A model generated the notes under the pieces. It was not told where the DNA came from. It saw only the letters and a program-made list of their open reading frames with translations, and made no database searches. DNA of 64,000 bases from Pichia kudriavzevii (taxonomy: Eukaryota; Ascomycota; Pichiomycetes; Pichiales; Pichiaceae): positions 2,735,501-2,799,500 of the forward strand of contig NC_042506.1 in NCBI RefSeq assembly GCF_003054445.1, in the 5' to 3' direction. A program made the translations under genes and the position numbers. This document shows, piece after piece, positions 40,816-50,666 of this stretch. Numbering within the stretch: position 1 is the stretch's first letter; each line of letters begins with the position of its first letter.

Positions 40816-42114
40816 CTAAGAGTAATTATAAGTATTATTGTTATTATCACTGAAACTATTATAAATATCACTGGTATGTTCTTCATCTAATAGTTGTTCT
40901 CGAGGCAAATAGAAATCAGTATCGGAATGAACCCAGTGTTTCATAAGTGGTGTTAAAAGCCCAGCTGTTATCACTTGAAGCGCTTGGTATAGGACCAACG
41001 GAACTAGTAGCTCGCCAAGATGTGGGTTGTTCACACCATACTGCGAAGTAATTAATGAGACTCCTAATGCTGCAGTTTTAGCTCCTCCACATAACATGAT
41101 GGAGACTGTATCTGCACGATTATAGTAGAATGGTCTCAAAACTTTGTAGAAAAAGTTATAACTTTTAGGTGTCGAATCATCTGGTACTTTCTGAAATAAA
41201 CATTTGATAAATATAGGCCTTGCCATTATGAAGCAGACCACAGTGAAAAGAATATAAATAAAGCAATTGAATACACAAAGAAACAAGATTGATTTCTTTG
41301 TAGCAACTTCAAATGACCCTTGATAAAATGCGGTTGAAAATGATGAAAACATAATCATTAATAACATCACAGATCCGACAATATTCACTCTGAACTTTCT
41401 CACAAACCACTTTGTCTCTTCTGGGTTTGTATTTTGGATTGCTTGTCCAATGGTCAATGGTAAAACTACCGTGATTAGATTTTGCTTCATAACATTACGA
41501 AAGACACTGTAAACCGATGACCCATTAGCTGGATTAGCCCATGCCCAATCACCTCTGAATAGTAGTTGGACCAATAATGGTGTAATCACAGCACCTGATA
41601 AATTTCCAATGAAAACCTCACATAATGTTAGCAAAACATTACCATCTGCGTTTCTTGTCATCACTACATTAGAAGATACCGTCGTTGGACAACATCCAGT
41701 CACAATTAGTCCCACCAACATCCATTTAGAAATAATTGGGTTTTGCATTCGATAGATAATATTTGCAAATATATAAATAATTGCAGATGTGATGACAAAT
41801 TGTAGTATGAAAACTGTAACATGTGCCCTCCAATGCAAGATGTTTTTAATTAGTTCTTTAGTTTGCATTGATAACCCTGATCCCAAAAAGATAATAAAAA
41901 CAGCTCCATAACCAATTGTTACTTCCCCTCTCAAGATGCCACCATTTCTTGCAATATCTGGTGCTAATTTTGCAAGGACTATTGCAAATAGTAAGACAAT
42001 ATCAAACCAATACCGTAACCAAACTTCTTTCCACAGTAAATTAGGGATTCTGTGTGTTCTTGGGGAGTTCATTCTGGAACTTTCACTGCATGCGACCGCA
42101 TCTTGCTCAGTCAT
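40816..42114 (-). CDS. RCH1: SLC10A7-like plasma-membrane transporter, calcium homeostasis
   Basis: The 432-residue protein (S. cerevisiae 434) belongs to the bile acid:sodium symporter-like family. Rch1 sits in the plasma membrane and limits calcium entry. About 9-10 hydrophobic helices are seen. Family motifs include FIIFLGSGLSMQTKEL, GLIVTGCCPTTVSSNVVMTRNADGN, EVFIGNLSGAVITPLL and LCGGAKTAALGVSLI. I use ATG 42114 (MTEQDAVACSESS); the frame upstream opens with TTG. A CACGTG lies at 42262-42267 in the promoter, where calcineurin/Crz1 sites would be expected but none was seen. The C-terminus has an Asn repeat (DNNNNTYNYS). Confidence 0.92.
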   Translation of the reverse strand: MTEQDAVACSESSRMNSPRTHRIPNLLWKEVWLRYWFDIVLLFAIVLAKLAPDIARNGGILRGEVTIGYGAVFIIFLGSGLSMQTKELIKNILHWRAHVTVFILQFVITSAIIYIFANIIYRMQNPIISKWMLVGLIVTGCCPTTVSSNVVMTRNADGNVLLTLCEVFIGNLSGAVITPLLVQLLFRGDWAWANPANGSSVYSVFRNVMKQNLITVVLPLTIGQAIQNTNPEETKWFVRKFRVNIVGSVMLLMIMFSSFSTAFYQGSFEVATKKSILFLCVFNCFIYILFTVVCFIMARPIFIKCLFQKVPDDSTPKSYNFFYKVLRPFYYNRADTVSIMLCGGAKTAALGVSLITSQYGVNNPHLGELLVPLVLYQALQVITAGLLTPLMKHWVHSDTDFYLPREQLLDEEHTSDIYNSFSDNNNNTYNYS

Positions 42115-42400
42115 TAATTTATTTTTTATACGGCTCGTATAAACGAAAATTGGTGCTAAAACTTGGACTTCGAAAATACAGATAAAGAGACACAAACATG
42201 GGGAGAATACTAATTATTCCAAATGTAAATATTTACTTTTATTTTTTACTGACAGTACTAGCACGTGATCTCAAAGGTATGCTCTAATAAAACTATATAA
42301 GACAATAAAACATTGATATGCCATATTCAGCTTACTGTGTTTATTGAATGCACCACCCTAGTCGATAACGCAGCTGGAGGATGGTGCAGTTTATTATGAC

Positions 42401-44227
42401 TTAAAGCTGCTTTGAGCTGGAGCTACCACATGATAAATCCATCAACTCAACTTCGAGAGGCATTTCCGAATTTTGTTTTTGCTTAAGCCTTTCCCTCTCT
42501 CTTTCCTCCTCTTCAATAGTCTCGTCTAGGTTCCAGTACTGAATTAAAAATGCAAATGCACAGAAAGCCCCAACCCCAGCAACACCAGCAAAAGGTTTAA
42601 TCAAATTCGGATCATATAATGCTCCTGTGATACCTTCGTTAATTGCGGAGGAAATCGCTGCATTAAACATGAAAATAGCCATAACTAACGATTTACCATT
42701 GTCCGGAGCTCTAGTGTATGCGATTTCATAGCCTGTAGTGTAACAGAAACATTCTCCAATTGCGCATAAACCATAATTGATAATTTCTAGCCATGCGCTC
42801 AATGGTGATGGCTCGTCACAAGTAGTTGCGTAATAGCCACACGGTGAAGTCTCATACACTTTCCACTGGATAATTGCAGAAACCATGGATGCTATGGCTG
42901 CAAACATAAAACCAACAAAAACCTTATGAACACGCTTGAATGATATTTTAAATTTACTCAGTTGTGGGTAGAAAATGTAGTCCAGAAACGGAATAGTAAC
43001 TATAACGACAATTGCATTAAAATTGTTGAAAAAATCGTTTGGGATACCTTTACTTGACATTGCACCTGCCTGTGCTGTTAAAGTAGAACCCAATCCAACA
43101 TCAGCTATGTTAAATATGACAAAATATGCAAATAAGATACATTGAGTAAAGGTAATTCTATAATCTTTAACTTCTTCTTGTGTCCACTTAATCTTTTCAG
43201 AAGCTACACCTCTAGCTTCCATATTTGAAGGGAATGCATATGCCCAGAATTGTTTGTGTCTCAACCTTTTGATGAAATTTCCTTTCAAACACGTTTTAAC
43301 AACAAGAAGTGCCTTTTTAAGTAAAGATCCTTGGGGAATCTCAGGTTTCAAATGTGGTTTAATCAGAAGCATAGCAATAATGACGAAGAAATACATAATC
43401 ATTGGAACTAGAAAGGACAGCCAATATCCAACTCTTTTAGCAGAATAGGAGGTAGCGATACTTAAGAAAGCACCAATATCAACTGACCAATAGTAGAACA
43501 TAGTAAGTCTTTGGATAGAGCTATCCCTATCAATGTATACAACCTCACCACTAGAGGTTCTCTTCAAAACATTTGTTCTATATGGGAATTGTTCGAGTAA
43601 TAAGGGTAATAAATTAGCTTTGATGAAACCAGTACAGATGGCCAATGTTAGGATGCCAAAAATTACTGGCGCTAATGCAGGCTGACCCTTGGCAATAACC
43701 GGAGGTAGAGCAGCAATGATAAATAAAAAATGTGCAAGAATGCCAACCCAAACACCTATCATGATAGTTTTGAACTTTCCTAGTCTGTCGTCCGCAAGAT
43801 AACCACCAAAAAGGGGTACAACATGTGCCAAAAATTCCAGTAAAGTCGTGATAGCATTAGCATCCTGCAAACCTAAACCAAGAGCACCGGCATTACCTAT
43901 ATGTCCAGGCATTACCTTGCCTGTTTTGGAGCCTAGAGGTAATGGTCTCATGATAAAGTTATTCAACACACCGGTTGTTCCATAATATGAAGCCCTTTCT
44001 GCGAATTCAACAATAATTATCAACATTGCCGCCCAAGTCGGTCTTGCTGTAATGTTCCTATAAGTGAACTTATCTTCGGTATTTGCAATAGCTAAACCAT
44101 GTGGATTATGCTCATCTGCATACTCAGTAATATACTCATAACCCTGTAGAGTTTCGTATTCGTCAAAACCTTGTTCTTTGCAAATCTCTTTTGGATCCAT
44201 TTCCAGGGAAACCTTTTCTTCCCTCAT
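42401..44227 (-). CDS. PTR2: Proton-coupled di/tripeptide transporter, paralog A
   Basis: The 608-residue POT/PTR-family symporter brings di- and tripeptides across the plasma membrane with protons. It has 12 predicted helices, the helix-1 motif E-x-x-E-R in VEFAERASYYG, and the first PTR signature GGYLADDRLGKFKTIMIGVWVG. The second signature reads FYYWSVDIGAF, with Asp where the family has Asn (FYWSINIG). The N-terminus (KEICKEQGFDEYETLQGYEYITEYADEHNPHGL) and C-terminal acidic tail are cytosolic. It is the most divergent of the three paralogs here. TATAAAT at 44309-44315 (minus) is about 85 bp upstream. Confidence 0.93.
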   Translation of the reverse strand: MREEKVSLEMDPKEICKEQGFDEYETLQGYEYITEYADEHNPHGLAIANTEDKFTYRNITARPTWAAMLIIIVEFAERASYYGTTGVLNNFIMRPLPLGSKTGKVMPGHIGNAGALGLGLQDANAITTLLEFLAHVVPLFGGYLADDRLGKFKTIMIGVWVGILAHFLFIIAALPPVIAKGQPALAPVIFGILTLAICTGFIKANLLPLLLEQFPYRTNVLKRTSSGEVVYIDRDSSIQRLTMFYYWSVDIGAFLSIATSYSAKRVGYWLSFLVPMIMYFFVIIAMLLIKPHLKPEIPQGSLLKKALLVVKTCLKGNFIKRLRHKQFWAYAFPSNMEARGVASEKIKWTQEEVKDYRITFTQCILFAYFVIFNIADVGLGSTLTAQAGAMSSKGIPNDFFNNFNAIVVIVTIPFLDYIFYPQLSKFKISFKRVHKVFVGFMFAAIASMVSAIIQWKVYETSPCGYYATTCDEPSPLSAWLEIINYGLCAIGECFCYTTGYEIAYTRAPDNGKSLVMAIFMFNAAISSAINEGITGALYDPNLIKPFAGVAGVGAFCAFAFLIQYWNLDETIEEEERERERLKQKQNSEMPLEVELMDLSCGSSSSKQL

Positions 44228-45681
44228 TGCATAGAATAAACCCCGGTCTTTTCCGCCAAAAAAAGTCAGAAACTTTGATACATGTTAATTTTCAGAAGAA
44301 AAGTGACCATTTATAAGAGATGCAGTTAGTATTTAGCCTGGGAACAAAAACAACTCATTTAACTTCACCTCTTATAAAGTTTAAATAAATTCGTGGTACA
44401 ACAATTCAGTTCATTTGTTGTGAAACCAGAATTAATTAGGTGTCAACAGTAAACAATCCACATGAAGGCCCGGCGAAAAGCTTAATTCCAAAAAATTACA
44501 AAAAACCTAAGAATTTTATTAAAAAAAAAAAGGAAGTGACTCTGCCGAAGCATGTGAGTGTTTGATTACAATGTTTGATTTTCCTGAGTCGTAGAAGTGA
44601 AGACTTTTGGTAATGTCCATTTAATGAAGGTACGCGTTGTATGCAGTGGAACAAACATTTTTTTCGCTTTCTGTAGGTTCGGCTGTGGGTATAATGCATT
44701 AATCCAGTCCTAAATAGGACAGGTAGAATCAAGTGATATTTTACCACCATACACACTGCAAATGTGATAAGTTTTATTTTCCCTATTGTTTATTGCATCC
44801 TTTTGGGTCAGATCTAATAGTTCTCCCGTACTAGTCTACTGAGATAAAGAAACACCAGAATAAACGAGAATTTTTCTTCGTAGTTTTAGGTGTAACCTCC
44901 AATCCATTCTTTATCTGATAGTATACCTCTTAGCTTTCCATTGTTTAGAGACTTATTGCGTATGAATATTTGATTTAGCGATAAAAAATTCAAAAAACCG
45001 GTGGAGGAACAGTATTCCACTGAGTAAATAATAATAACAGGAAGTAATAGTTTCTAGCTTTAGCCGTAATAAGGAGTTCTTTCATATTTGCGCAGATTAC
45101 CTCTCATAGTGGGACATCATCAGGCGGGTACTTTTCATGGAAAAAAACAACAACATGTGATAATGATGGAACGGAACAACTTTTAACAAGCCCACGCGGG
45201 AGAATATAAAAACTTTTTGGGCATGTCCTGAGAAGTAGAGAGCTGAAATTTCTCGGTCTCAGGGGGGTGATTGTTCAAAAAAAGTAAAAACTTTGACCTA
45301 TTGTCCTTGAGCCTAAGGTACGTTGAAACAAAGATATAGTATTCCATGGGATGAAAATACAAAGAGAAGCCGCTTGTAGGGGGAGCATAGCTGTTTTAAT
45401 TTTATTGATTTTGACAACTGAAATATAGTCACTGATGATGGCATGCATATACACATGGCTACAGGTGTAGGTACACCCACGTTTCAGTACAATACTCCTT
45501 CAAGGCGCTAATAAAAGACAAATATTGATATGTCAATTGTAAGCAAGCTAAACTCAACCAAGTACCTCAACTTTGAAATTGGGATTAGTACCAAATAAAA
45601 AAATTAATTTCGAAAAAAAGTTTATTTATAAAATTAACTATTTTTTAATCAGATCAAAGAGAGCTTCGAATAAAAACAGCC
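44228..45681. other. Intergenic: long PTR2-A upstream region
   Basis: This 1454 bp non-coding stretch lies between the PTR2-A start and PTR2-B stop. It has a GATAAG at 44766-44771 (nitrogen-type GATA-factor core), a GTCCTAAATAGGAC inverted repeat near 44707-44720, and ACATCATCAGGCGG near 45114-45127. I found no tRNA, snoRNA or other RNA gene and no ORF over 90 codons. The length suggests a heavily regulated promoter. Confidence 0.5.
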
Positions 45682-47508
45682 TTACTTTGAGATAACTCTA
45701 ACCAAGGATTGAATTTCCGCCTTTTCTAATTGCCCTAATTCCTGCTTAGATGCAACACGCTCTCTTTCTTCTTCCTCCATGACTTTGTCTAAGTTCCAGT
45801 ATTGGAATAAAAATAAGAATGCACATAAACCACCTACACCGGCAATACCTGCAAATGGTTTAATCAAGTTAGGATCATACAATGCACCAGAGATACCTTC
45901 TGAGATGGCAGAGGAGATGGCAGAGTTGAAGAGGAACAAAGCCATAACCAAACCCTTACCGTTATCAGGAGCTCTGGTATACGCAATTTCGTATGCTGTG
46001 GTGTAACAGAAACATTCACCCAAAGCACATAAACCATAATTGATAATAGCATACCACGCTGTTAGTGGAGAAGGTTCATCACAATTAGTTGCATAATAGC
46101 CACATGGAGAAGTTTTATAAATTCTCCACTGAAGGATCGCTGAAACCATTGAACCCAAAGCACCCAACATGAAACCAACAAAGATTTTATAGACTGGTTT
46201 AAAATTAATTTTATATTTGGAAAATACCGGGTAAATGATATAGTCCAAAATTGGAATTGCAACAACAATTGTGATTTGATTGAAATTGTTGAAGAAATCA
46301 TTAGGGATCCCCTGAGAAGTCATAGCACCTGCTTGGGCTGTCAAGGTGGACCCCAAACCAGAATCTGACAAGTTGAAGATGACCCAGTATGCGAACATAA
46401 GACATTGTGTAAATGTGGACTTATAGTCTTTGACTTCCTGCTCAGTCCATTTGATTTTCTCAGCAGGAACGCCCCTGGATTCCATGTTTGATGGGTAAGC
46501 ATATGCCCAAAATTCTTTATTTTTTAATCTCTTAATAAAATTACCCTTAAGGCACTCTGTAACGACGATAACAGCCTTCTTGAGTAAAGAACCTTGTGGA
46601 ACCTCTGGCTTTAAATGTGGTCTAATTATCAACATAGCAATAACAACAATACAGTACATGAGCATTGGACACAAGAAGGCTAACCAGTAACCAACTCTTT
46701 TAGCAGAATATGAGGTAGCAATTTGTAGGAATGCACCGATATTAATGGACCAATAGAAAATCATTGTCAAACGTTCCATCGATCCGTCTCTATCAACATA
46801 GACAACTTCACCTGTAGGCTCCCTCCTAAGGACATTGGTGCTGTACGGATACTGGTCAAGCATTAACGGCAATAGATTTGCCTTAATGAAACCCGTACAG
46901 ACAGACAAGGACAAAATTGCAAGAACGGTAGGTGCCAAAGCGGCCTGACCCTTGGCAATAACTGGAGGCAAAGCAGCAATGACGAACAAAAGATGAGATA
47001 AAATACCAACCCAGACACCAATCATGATTGCCTTGAATTTACCTAGTCTGTCATCTGCAAGATAACCACCAAATAGTGGACAAACGTAGGCTAAGAATTG
47101 TAATAGGGTGACCAAGGCATTGGCGTCTTTCAAGCCTAGACCCAATGCTCCGGCATTACCTGTATGGCCCGGCATGACCTTACCTGTGGTTGAACCCTCA
47201 GGTAATGATCTCATGATGAAATTAGTCAAGATACCTTGAGTACCATAATAAGAACCTCTTTCAGCAAACTCACAGACCAAGATCAACATGGCTGCAATGG
47301 TTGGTCTTGTTTTAACGTTTCTATACTTGAATTTATCTTCCAGTGTGGCTATTGCCAAACCTTGTGGATTGTATTCATCTGCGTATTCCGCAATGAATTC
47401 ATGTGTAGCCAATTCATCAGATGCTACCTCACTGAACCCCAAATTGCCAACGTTGTTTTTCTTTTCATCCTCTAATTCAGATGAACTTTTTCTAGTAGAA
47501 CTAAACAT
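45682..47508 (-). CDS. PTR2: Proton-coupled di/tripeptide transporter, paralog B
   Basis: The 608-residue peptide symporter has 12 helices, the helix-1 motif CEFAERGSYYG, PTR signature 1 GGYLADDRLGKFKAIMIGVWVG and signature 2 FYWSINIGAF with the normal Asn. It is closest to paralog C on the other side of the MBOAT gene. Two stretches (46847-47072 and 45827-46047) are identical in DNA to C apart from orientation, although neighbouring parts differ at roughly a quarter of bases. N- and C-terminal tails differ between B and C. TATAAAA at 47621-47627 (minus) is about 115 bp upstream. Confidence 0.95.
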   Translation of the reverse strand: MFSSTRKSSSELEDEKKNNVGNLGFSEVASDELATHEFIAEYADEYNPQGLAIATLEDKFKYRNVKTRPTIAAMLILVCEFAERGSYYGTQGILTNFIMRSLPEGSTTGKVMPGHTGNAGALGLGLKDANALVTLLQFLAYVCPLFGGYLADDRLGKFKAIMIGVWVGILSHLLFVIAALPPVIAKGQAALAPTVLAILSLSVCTGFIKANLLPLMLDQYPYSTNVLRREPTGEVVYVDRDGSMERLTMIFYWSINIGAFLQIATSYSAKRVGYWLAFLCPMLMYCIVVIAMLIIRPHLKPEVPQGSLLKKAVIVVTECLKGNFIKRLKNKEFWAYAYPSNMESRGVPAEKIKWTEQEVKDYKSTFTQCLMFAYWVIFNLSDSGLGSTLTAQAGAMTSQGIPNDFFNNFNQITIVVAIPILDYIIYPVFSKYKINFKPVYKIFVGFMLGALGSMVSAILQWRIYKTSPCGYYATNCDEPSPLTAWYAIINYGLCALGECFCYTTAYEIAYTRAPDNGKGLVMALFLFNSAISSAISEGISGALYDPNLIKPFAGIAGVGGLCAFLFLFQYWNLDKVMEEEERERVASKQELGQLEKAEIQSLVRVISK

Positions 47509-48327
47509 TATAAAAGGCGCAATTTGCAGAAAGTTATCAAATGATAAACAAGTAAGTAGAAAGGGGTGACTATCAGGAGCAAACGTCAGGAACGAAAGGA
47601 AAAGTGAGGGAGAATGAACCTTTTATATTTGGACAATCTTGTTAGCAGAGTTTGGGGGAAATGCTATCAACGGGCAGATTAGCAAAGAATCTGTGATGCT
47701 CGCAAAATTTGGCAAACTCCGTTTTTTCCAATTGGTACATAATATCAATGTGGCATTATTGTATGACGTTCACAATTGTTCGAACCACAATGTTTTCACT
47801 ATGAGCCACTATTACAGCCCTCTCATTCTCTCCGCAAAGTGTCTTTACAACGACCACGAGGAGCTTGGATAGTCAAGGGCAAACCCCCCCCCCCCCCATT
47901 GTACATAGCACAAAACCCCAATTTCACCGCTGTGCTCGAAATAACCAAATGTGATTTGTCTGCACAGTACCTGGATCTCTGTGCCCCAATGCCCAAAATG
48001 CCATCACGACGTAAGCAGGGTCTCTCCTCCACGAAGATAAGATTAGCCAAGTTCAGCTGTAGTGTTACAATAGCAAGAAACTTCGGAATACTGGAAAAAC
48101 TAAACCCGTAAGGCATTTACCCAATGTGGCAACTCACCAGACCTCACCCCGTCCGAAAAAGGAAAGTGCCCTTGCCGTACAACAAGAGGGCGACAAGAGG
48201 GAGAAAAGATAACAAAGGCTGTTAGGCGGATAAGGGGAACGGAACGGAGAATGGGAAGGGGAGACACGGATTAATGTTTTGATACATTGAGCGCTTTCTT
48301 TTTTTTTTCTGGACAAACAACAGGGGG
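47509..48327. other. Intergenic: PTR2-B upstream region
   Basis: This 819 bp region runs from the PTR2-B start to the 3' end of the MBOAT gene. It carries two GATAAG cores (48036-48041 and 48229-48234) and a run of 14 C's (47884-47897). GTTCGAACC at 47768-47776 resembles a tRNA B box, but no cloverleaf can be drawn around it. Confidence 0.5.
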
Positions 48328-49821
48328 CTAGTAGTATATGACGAGTTCACGGATATCGAATCCGGATTTGACCAACTCGTCCAAATAGAGCAGTAATAGA
48401 TATACTTCAGAAATGGAGATCCAAGTCATACCAATGATAAACAGTATTGGTTTTGGTAGATGGACATTTATAAATTTCTTGTAGGCCTCTTGTACAAATT
48501 CCTCCAGTACTATTAAGAAAAACTGAAACTGGAAAAATGTAAAAGAGTAGAAACATCTTGAGATCCATTTAGGGAGATACTCACCATAAGGAGCATGAAT
48601 ATTATATCCAGCACCGAGGTTCCATGGCATATTCAAGGTACCCATTGCATGAAATATCCCAGTAAATGTAAAAACTAGAAAAAACATCAAATATTTCCTC
48701 CATTTTTCAGTACCGTATTTAGGTGGTTGATTTAAATGGATGGCTCTATAGTCACAACCGGCAATTAATTTCGAATGGGGGACAGTCAGCTGATACATTA
48801 GTTTATGCCAAACGTTCCCCCACAACGAGCTGACAGTATAATTACCGTTGAAGGATCCAAACAATGGCAAATACTCCCCGAACTCATATCTTCTCAATAG
48901 TAATACGTTGATGAACATCATTATGTCATAGATCGTTTGAATACCAAAATAGATACAAAATACAGCACATGATGCAATAACTAGTTGGTTTAGGGTCGAT
49001 ATCTTTGCATTTTCATCAAATAAGTTGAAATCATCCACATGTTCCACTCCCCACCCTCTGGTTTGGATAAACTCGGTCCTCAGAAATAGCCACAGCATTC
49101 TATCGTATATTATATACTTGACAACAAATGATTTGAGCCAGTTAGTGAAGCTGATCTGAGAAGAGGAACTGGACGGCAACGATCGTGGCCCCCAGTTCCA
49201 GCTAGTACCCACTAAACTCCCCCAAATTGACCTATGTAAACACCAGTTGAATTTTTTCCATGTACAAGGTCTGAGTTTTTTGACATCCTCCAAACTCTCC
49301 ACACCCAACCGATAATCAGTCAGTTCGGGATATTTGACAATGAAAAACAGGTTGAAAGTGTAGAAGAACAAGTTAATGAAAACCCCCTGCAACATCAACG
49401 CAATTGAAGCATTGTTGTTGGTCTCGTCAATCTTATAGAACCACTGTGCCTTTATAAGTATTGGAAACAGCAGTATGGATGACACATACGCCCGATAAGG
49501 TTTGGGAGGTATTACAGTTAGACAGATCGGTATAAGCAGTGCCCACAAGAGATACCAGTGTAATGGGAGTATTAGAATTGAGGAAAGGTCCATTAGAACA
49601 ATGTAATTGATTTCCACAGATGTTAACTGGGTTAACGTACTATATGATCCATTAATAATGTATTTATTTGTACGATTGCATAGGAAAATGGGTGCAGACC
49701 CTGCAAAGCGTTGATTTTTCACCGCTTCACCTCCCCCTTGGATTCGGTAATAATGAGATGGCCCATACTTTGGAGTGAAAGTCCCCTCCCCAACCCGTGC
49801 ACCACATTCATTGACAAACAT
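48328..49821 (-). CDS. Wax-synthase-like MBOAT acyltransferase
   Basis: The polytopic membrane protein has about 8-9 hydrophobic helices. Its C-terminal domain resembles the wax-synthase/sterol-acyltransferase MBOAT family: FGSFNGNYTVSSLWGNVWHKLMYQ, then FFLVFTFTGIFHAMGTLN, where the His in GIFHA is the likely catalytic residue. RGWGVEHVDDFN and RSIWGSLVGTSWNWGPR are similar to blocks in fungal acetyl- and acyltransferases of this kind. Substrate is unknown. I use ATG 49821 (497 residues). The ATG at 49593 (421 residues, MDLSSILILPLHW) starts just before the first helix and may be the true start. S. cerevisiae has no close relative that I recall. Confidence 0.75.
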   Translation of the reverse strand: MFVNECGARVGEGTFTPKYGPSHYYRIQGGGEAVKNQRFAGSAPIFLCNRTNKYIINGSYSTLTQLTSVEINYIVLMDLSSILILPLHWYLLWALLIPICLTVIPPKPYRAYVSSILLFPILIKAQWFYKIDETNNNASIALMLQGVFINLFFYTFNLFFIVKYPELTDYRLGVESLEDVKKLRPCTWKKFNWCLHRSIWGSLVGTSWNWGPRSLPSSSSSQISFTNWLKSFVVKYIIYDRMLWLFLRTEFIQTRGWGVEHVDDFNLFDENAKISTLNQLVIASCAVFCIYFGIQTIYDIMMFINVLLLRRYEFGEYLPLFGSFNGNYTVSSLWGNVWHKLMYQLTVPHSKLIAGCDYRAIHLNQPPKYGTEKWRKYLMFFLVFTFTGIFHAMGTLNMPWNLGAGYNIHAPYGEYLPKWISRCFYSFTFFQFQFFLIVLEEFVQEAYKKFINVHLPKPILFIIGMTWISISEVYLLLLYLDELVKSGFDIRELVIYY

Positions 49822-50666
49822 TTCAACTCTTTTTTCTTTCTCTTGTTTTTCCTTTCTCAACGAAGGAAACAAAACAAAAAAAGAAACGTGCTCGAAAACA
49901 GTGCCCTCTGTAGAAACGGATACACCTCAAATGGCCATATGGAACATATCCTTACCCATTTTTGAGGCATTAGCCCCAAAACGTGGGACAATGCACGTCA
50001 CGTGGAATCACGCAATATCAGGGGCCAAAGGGTCCCTTGCTTCCTCTACATGTGCTACTAATCTTCACTATTGCTTTTTTTCTCCAACTCAAGTTTCAGA
50101 TCAGCCTCATATGTACAAACATACATCTTATATTACTATTCACTCTGAGGGAACACACTAAGATGTACAGTGATCCAGAGAAGGGAGGGAGAAAAACAGC
50201 CCTTTCGGGAATTCCGAGCTTAGACTGAAAACGGCCCGCGGAATATTGTTGACGTTTTTTTTTTTCCTTCTCCGACTAAAATAGTGCCCATCTTCGGCGC
50301 TAGCATGCCTATCCACACTTGATGTCTGATGTGTGGGGTGACGTTATTGGCTGGAGGAACAAGATATGAGCAATATGAACTGCGACTGAGTGTGTGACTA
50401 ACGGGATGCCATAGCAGCTCGCAAACTTTGCAGTGTGATGCTCCCATGTATATAAAAAATCTCTCAGCCCCGTAGTTTCTCGTGTTCTTATCATCTGGAA
50501 ATATTTTTTCCAATCCGTTTGCTCCTTTCGTGTCACTTTTCTTTTTACTTTCGATCTACTCTTTTTTTTCTCTCTTGTTTTCTCTTCTCCGCCATCTTAC
50601 TCAAATCTCTTTTTGATTTGACCTTTTGAATATTAATAGAAAATCCAAACGTCTAAACTACTGATA
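49822..50666. other. Intergenic: divergent MBOAT / PTR2-C promoter region
   Basis: This 845 bp region between divergent starts has a CACGTG at 49999-50004, a CTTATC (reverse GATAAG) at 50487-50492, and a TATATAAA at 50449-50456 about 215 bp upstream of PTR2-C. CT-rich stretches (50540-50600) precede the PTR2-C start. No RNA gene was found. Confidence 0.55.
50449..50456 (+). promoter_or_regulatory. TATA box of PTR2-C
   Basis: TATATAAA lies 211-218 bp upstream of the PTR2-C ATG in an otherwise mixed-composition promoter. Confidence 0.5.

Noticed and set aside
47768-47776. GTTCGAACC resembling a tRNA B box
   Set aside because: The flanking bases do not pair as a T stem and no A box or acceptor stem is found upstream.
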